From Acidobacteriota bacterium (lineage in GTDB: Bacteria > Acidobacteriota > Terriglobia > UBA7540 > JAPUME01), in assembly GCA_027294185.1 (NCBI GenBank), contig JAPUME010000240.1:1-7069 (forward strand): a stretch of DNA of 7,069 bases. Reading direction: 5' to 3'. Both the position numbers and the translations under genes were made by a program. The number at the start of each line of letters is the position of its first letter. Position 1 is the first letter of the stretch. Under the pieces are notes generated by a model, which was not told the origin of the DNA, did not search any database, and saw only the letters and a program-made list of their open reading frames with translations. Shown here piece by piece: positions 5,553-7,069 of the stretch.

Positions 5553-6884
5553 GTGAGTGAACCTTTGAGGGATGCGGAAGTTCGCCAGGACTTGATGGTC
5601 CGTCTGGCGGAGGCGCGGGCACGGACGGATGAACTGATCGGTCTCCTGCGTCCCGACGCCCTCTATGACCGCCCCATTCCCGAGCGCCATCGAAGCATTT
5701 TTTACCTGGGACACTTCGAGGCGTTTGACTGGAATCTGGTTTGCCGTGGGGCCTTCGGTAGCGAGCCCTTCCACGATTCCTTCGATCAGTTGTTCGCCTT
5801 TGGCATTGACCCGGTGGGCGGCGACCTTCCCGCGGATACGCCCTCGGACTGGCCCTCGATACCCGAAATTGAGGAATACAATCGGACGGTTCGAGAGTCG
5901 GTGGACGAATGTCTGAGAGATTTTTCCTTATCAGCCCCATCGCATCCTGCCCTTGAGGGCGGCGCAATCTTTCATTTGGCCATCGAGCACCGTTTGATGC
6001 ACGCCGAAACCTTTGCCTATTTGCTCCATCAGATGCCGCTCTCGAAGAAGATTCTTCAACCCGGATCACCGCGACCTGCCGTGCCTTCTCCGGCGCCTTG
6101 CGTGGTGGAGATTGCCGCCGGGTCGGCCACCCTGGGACTTGTGAGGCAGGAGAGTTTCGATTTCGGCTGGGACAACGAGTTTGACCCGCAGAGCGTCGAT
6201 GTGGGGGCCTTCCGCATCGACGCCCAAAACGTAACGAACGGCGATTTCCTGAAGTTCATTGGTTCGGGCGCTTATGACGACCGCGCCCTTTGGACCCGGC
6301 CCGATTGGGAATGGAAAACTTCCCAGGAAATAACTCATCCGGGGTTCTGGCTGCTTCAGGGAGAGGATTGGTACTGGCGTACGATGTTTGCGGAAATCCC
6401 GCTGCCGCTCGATTGGCCCGCCTACGCGAGCCATGCCGAAGCATCTGCGTATGCTCACTGGCGAGGGAAGGCTCTCCCCACGGAAGCTCAGTTTCACCGC
6501 GCAGCTTATGGAACTCACGAGGGGAGGGAGCGCGCCTATCCCTGGGGAGATGAGGCGCCCGGGGTGTGCCATGGCAACTTCAATTTCCAGCTCCGGGACC
6601 CCACTTCCGTGGGTGCTTACCCCGCCGGTCGCAGCGGGTTCGGCCTCGACGATCTGGTTGGAAACGGGTGGGAGTGGACATCGACACTATTCGAACCCTT
6701 TTCCGGCTTCCAGGTATTCCCTCTTTATCCGCGCTATTCCGCCAATTTCTTTGATGGGAAACACTATGTGGCCAAAGGGGGGTCGCCTTTCACGGCAGCC
6801 TGCATGTTGCGGCGATCCTTCCGGAATTGGTTCCAGCCGCACTACCCTTTTGTCTATGCCGCTTTCCGGTGTGTGGAGAGATAA
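5553..6884 (+). CDS. egtB: EgtB-type nonheme iron sulfoxide synthase (ergothioneine biosynthesis)
   Basis: This 443-residue protein is a DinB-like/FGE-like fusion. EgtB enzymes use Fe(II) and O2 to join a sulfur donor to hercynine as a sulfoxide. The N-terminal DinB-like four-helix part spans about 10-165. It holds the iron ligands: H54 in YLGHFEAFDWN, and H146 and H150 in the HX3HXE motif EHRLMHAET. A formylglycine-generating-enzyme-like (SUMF1) domain runs from about 185 to the end. Landmarks are FGWDNE (204-209), AFRIDAQNVTNGDFLKFI, the 'LPTEAQFHRAAYG' and 'YPWGDE' segments, GNGWEWT, and the C-terminal RRSFRNWFQPHYPFVYAAFRCV (from 420), which lines the active site in the family. I use GTG 5553 because GAGGAG lies 4 nt upstream; the earlier in-frame TTG at 5436 is part of the promoter. 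egtD follows 15 nt downstream, which strongly supports the pathway. The related selenoneine synthase SenA has the same fold and is the main alternative. Sulfur donor is unresolved. Confidence 0.88.
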   Translation: MSEPLRDAEVRQDLMVRLAEARARTDELIGLLRPDALYDRPIPERHRSIFYLGHFEAFDWNLVCRGAFGSEPFHDSFDQLFAFGIDPVGGDLPADTPSDWPSIPEIEEYNRTVRESVDECLRDFSLSAPSHPALEGGAIFHLAIEHRLMHAETFAYLLHQMPLSKKILQPGSPRPAVPSPAPCVVEIAAGSATLGLVRQESFDFGWDNEFDPQSVDVGAFRIDAQNVTNGDFLKFIGSGAYDDRALWTRPDWEWKTSQEITHPGFWLLQGEDWYWRTMFAEIPLPLDWPAYASHAEASAYAHWRGKALPTEAQFHRAAYGTHEGRERAYPWGDEAPGVCHGNFNFQLRDPTSVGAYPAGRSGFGLDDLVGNGWEWTSTLFEPFSGFQVFPLYPRYSANFFDGKHYVAKGGSPFTAACMLRRSFRNWFQPHYPFVYAAFRCVER

Positions 6885-6899
6885 AGGAAAGGAATAGGA

Positions 6900-7069
6900 G
6901 TGTCTTCTTCTGCCCCCTCTGTGGACCTGAGATCTGAATTTGCCGCTGATGTCCGCGCGGGGTTGGGCCACGACGGTCAAAAAACTCTTTCCTCCAAGTA
7001 TCTCTACGACGACATCGGTTCCTTGCTGTTTGAAGTGATCTGCCTGCTGCCGGAGTATGGCGTGACGCG
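6900..7069 (+). CDS. egtD: L-histidine N-alpha-methyltransferase, 5' part (runs off window)
   Basis: Only the first 56 codons are present. The peptide [30 protein letters not shown] matches the N-terminal signature of EgtD, usually 'pkylYDa.Gs.LFe.It.lPEYy.TR'. EgtD transfers three methyl groups from S-adenosylmethionine to the alpha-amino group of histidine, giving hercynine, the acceptor used by EgtB. The start is GTG at 6900, preceded by AAGGA 6 nt upstream and only 15 nt after the egtB stop, so the two genes are almost certainly co-transcribed. Within the signature the usual tyrosine pair after PE is Y-G here, a minor change. The methyltransferase core lies beyond the window and cannot be judged. 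Confidence 0.87.
   Translation, partial: [56 protein letters not shown]

Overview
The window is about 58-60% GC by eye and has clear Shine-Dalgarno sites and sigma70-like promoters. Its genes suggest a free-living Gram-negative bacterium: secreted beta-propeller proteins with an Ig-like tail, a Tat-exported glucose-fructose-oxidoreductase-like enzyme, a bile acid:sodium symporter (BASS) family transporter, and an ergothioneine-type egtB-egtD pair. This mixture is common in Acidobacteriota and similar environmental lineages, but no marker gene is present, so the taxonomic suggestion is weak.

Layout. (1) Positions 1-2051, minus strand: a promoter at 2109-2137 leads into two tandem PQQ-like beta-propeller genes. 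The first (2051-1720) is a remnant. It keeps its signal peptide, the 'NWP' start of the mature protein and the last ~80 residues, but about 1 kb between them is missing and the reading frame is broken. The second (1706 to beyond the left edge) is nearly intact: signal peptide, full propeller and an Ig-like domain. One extra base in a six-base homopolymer (146-151) shifts its frame near the window edge. (2) Positions 2351-3148, plus strand: a classical short-chain dehydrogenase with an unusual residue set in place of the NNAG motif. (3) Positions 5261-3136, minus strand: a promoter with a perfect TATAAT drives a Tat-exported Gfo/Idh/MocA oxidoreductase, followed 83 nt later by a Na+-coupled BASS-type transporter. 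The transporter gene overlaps the 3' end of the dehydrogenase gene by 13 bp, tail to tail. (4) From 5436, plus strand: a promoter, a leader of about 80 nt with a small palindrome, egtB (GTG start at 5553) and the first 56 codons of egtD (GTG start at 6900), which runs off the right edge.

How the genes work together. EgtD would trimethylate histidine to hercynine, and EgtB would attach sulfur to hercynine by an iron- and O2-dependent sulfoxide synthase reaction. The oxidoreductase and transporter may form a unit that oxidises a sugar outside the cytoplasm and takes up an anionic compound; this is inferred from gene order only. The dehydrogenase has no identifiable substrate. I see no mobile element, CRISPR array, phage gene, tRNA or rRNA, and no convincing new multi-gene system. 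The most notable points are the internally deleted propeller gene, the homopolymer frameshift in its neighbour, and the unresolved sulfur or selenium donor of the EgtB homologue.
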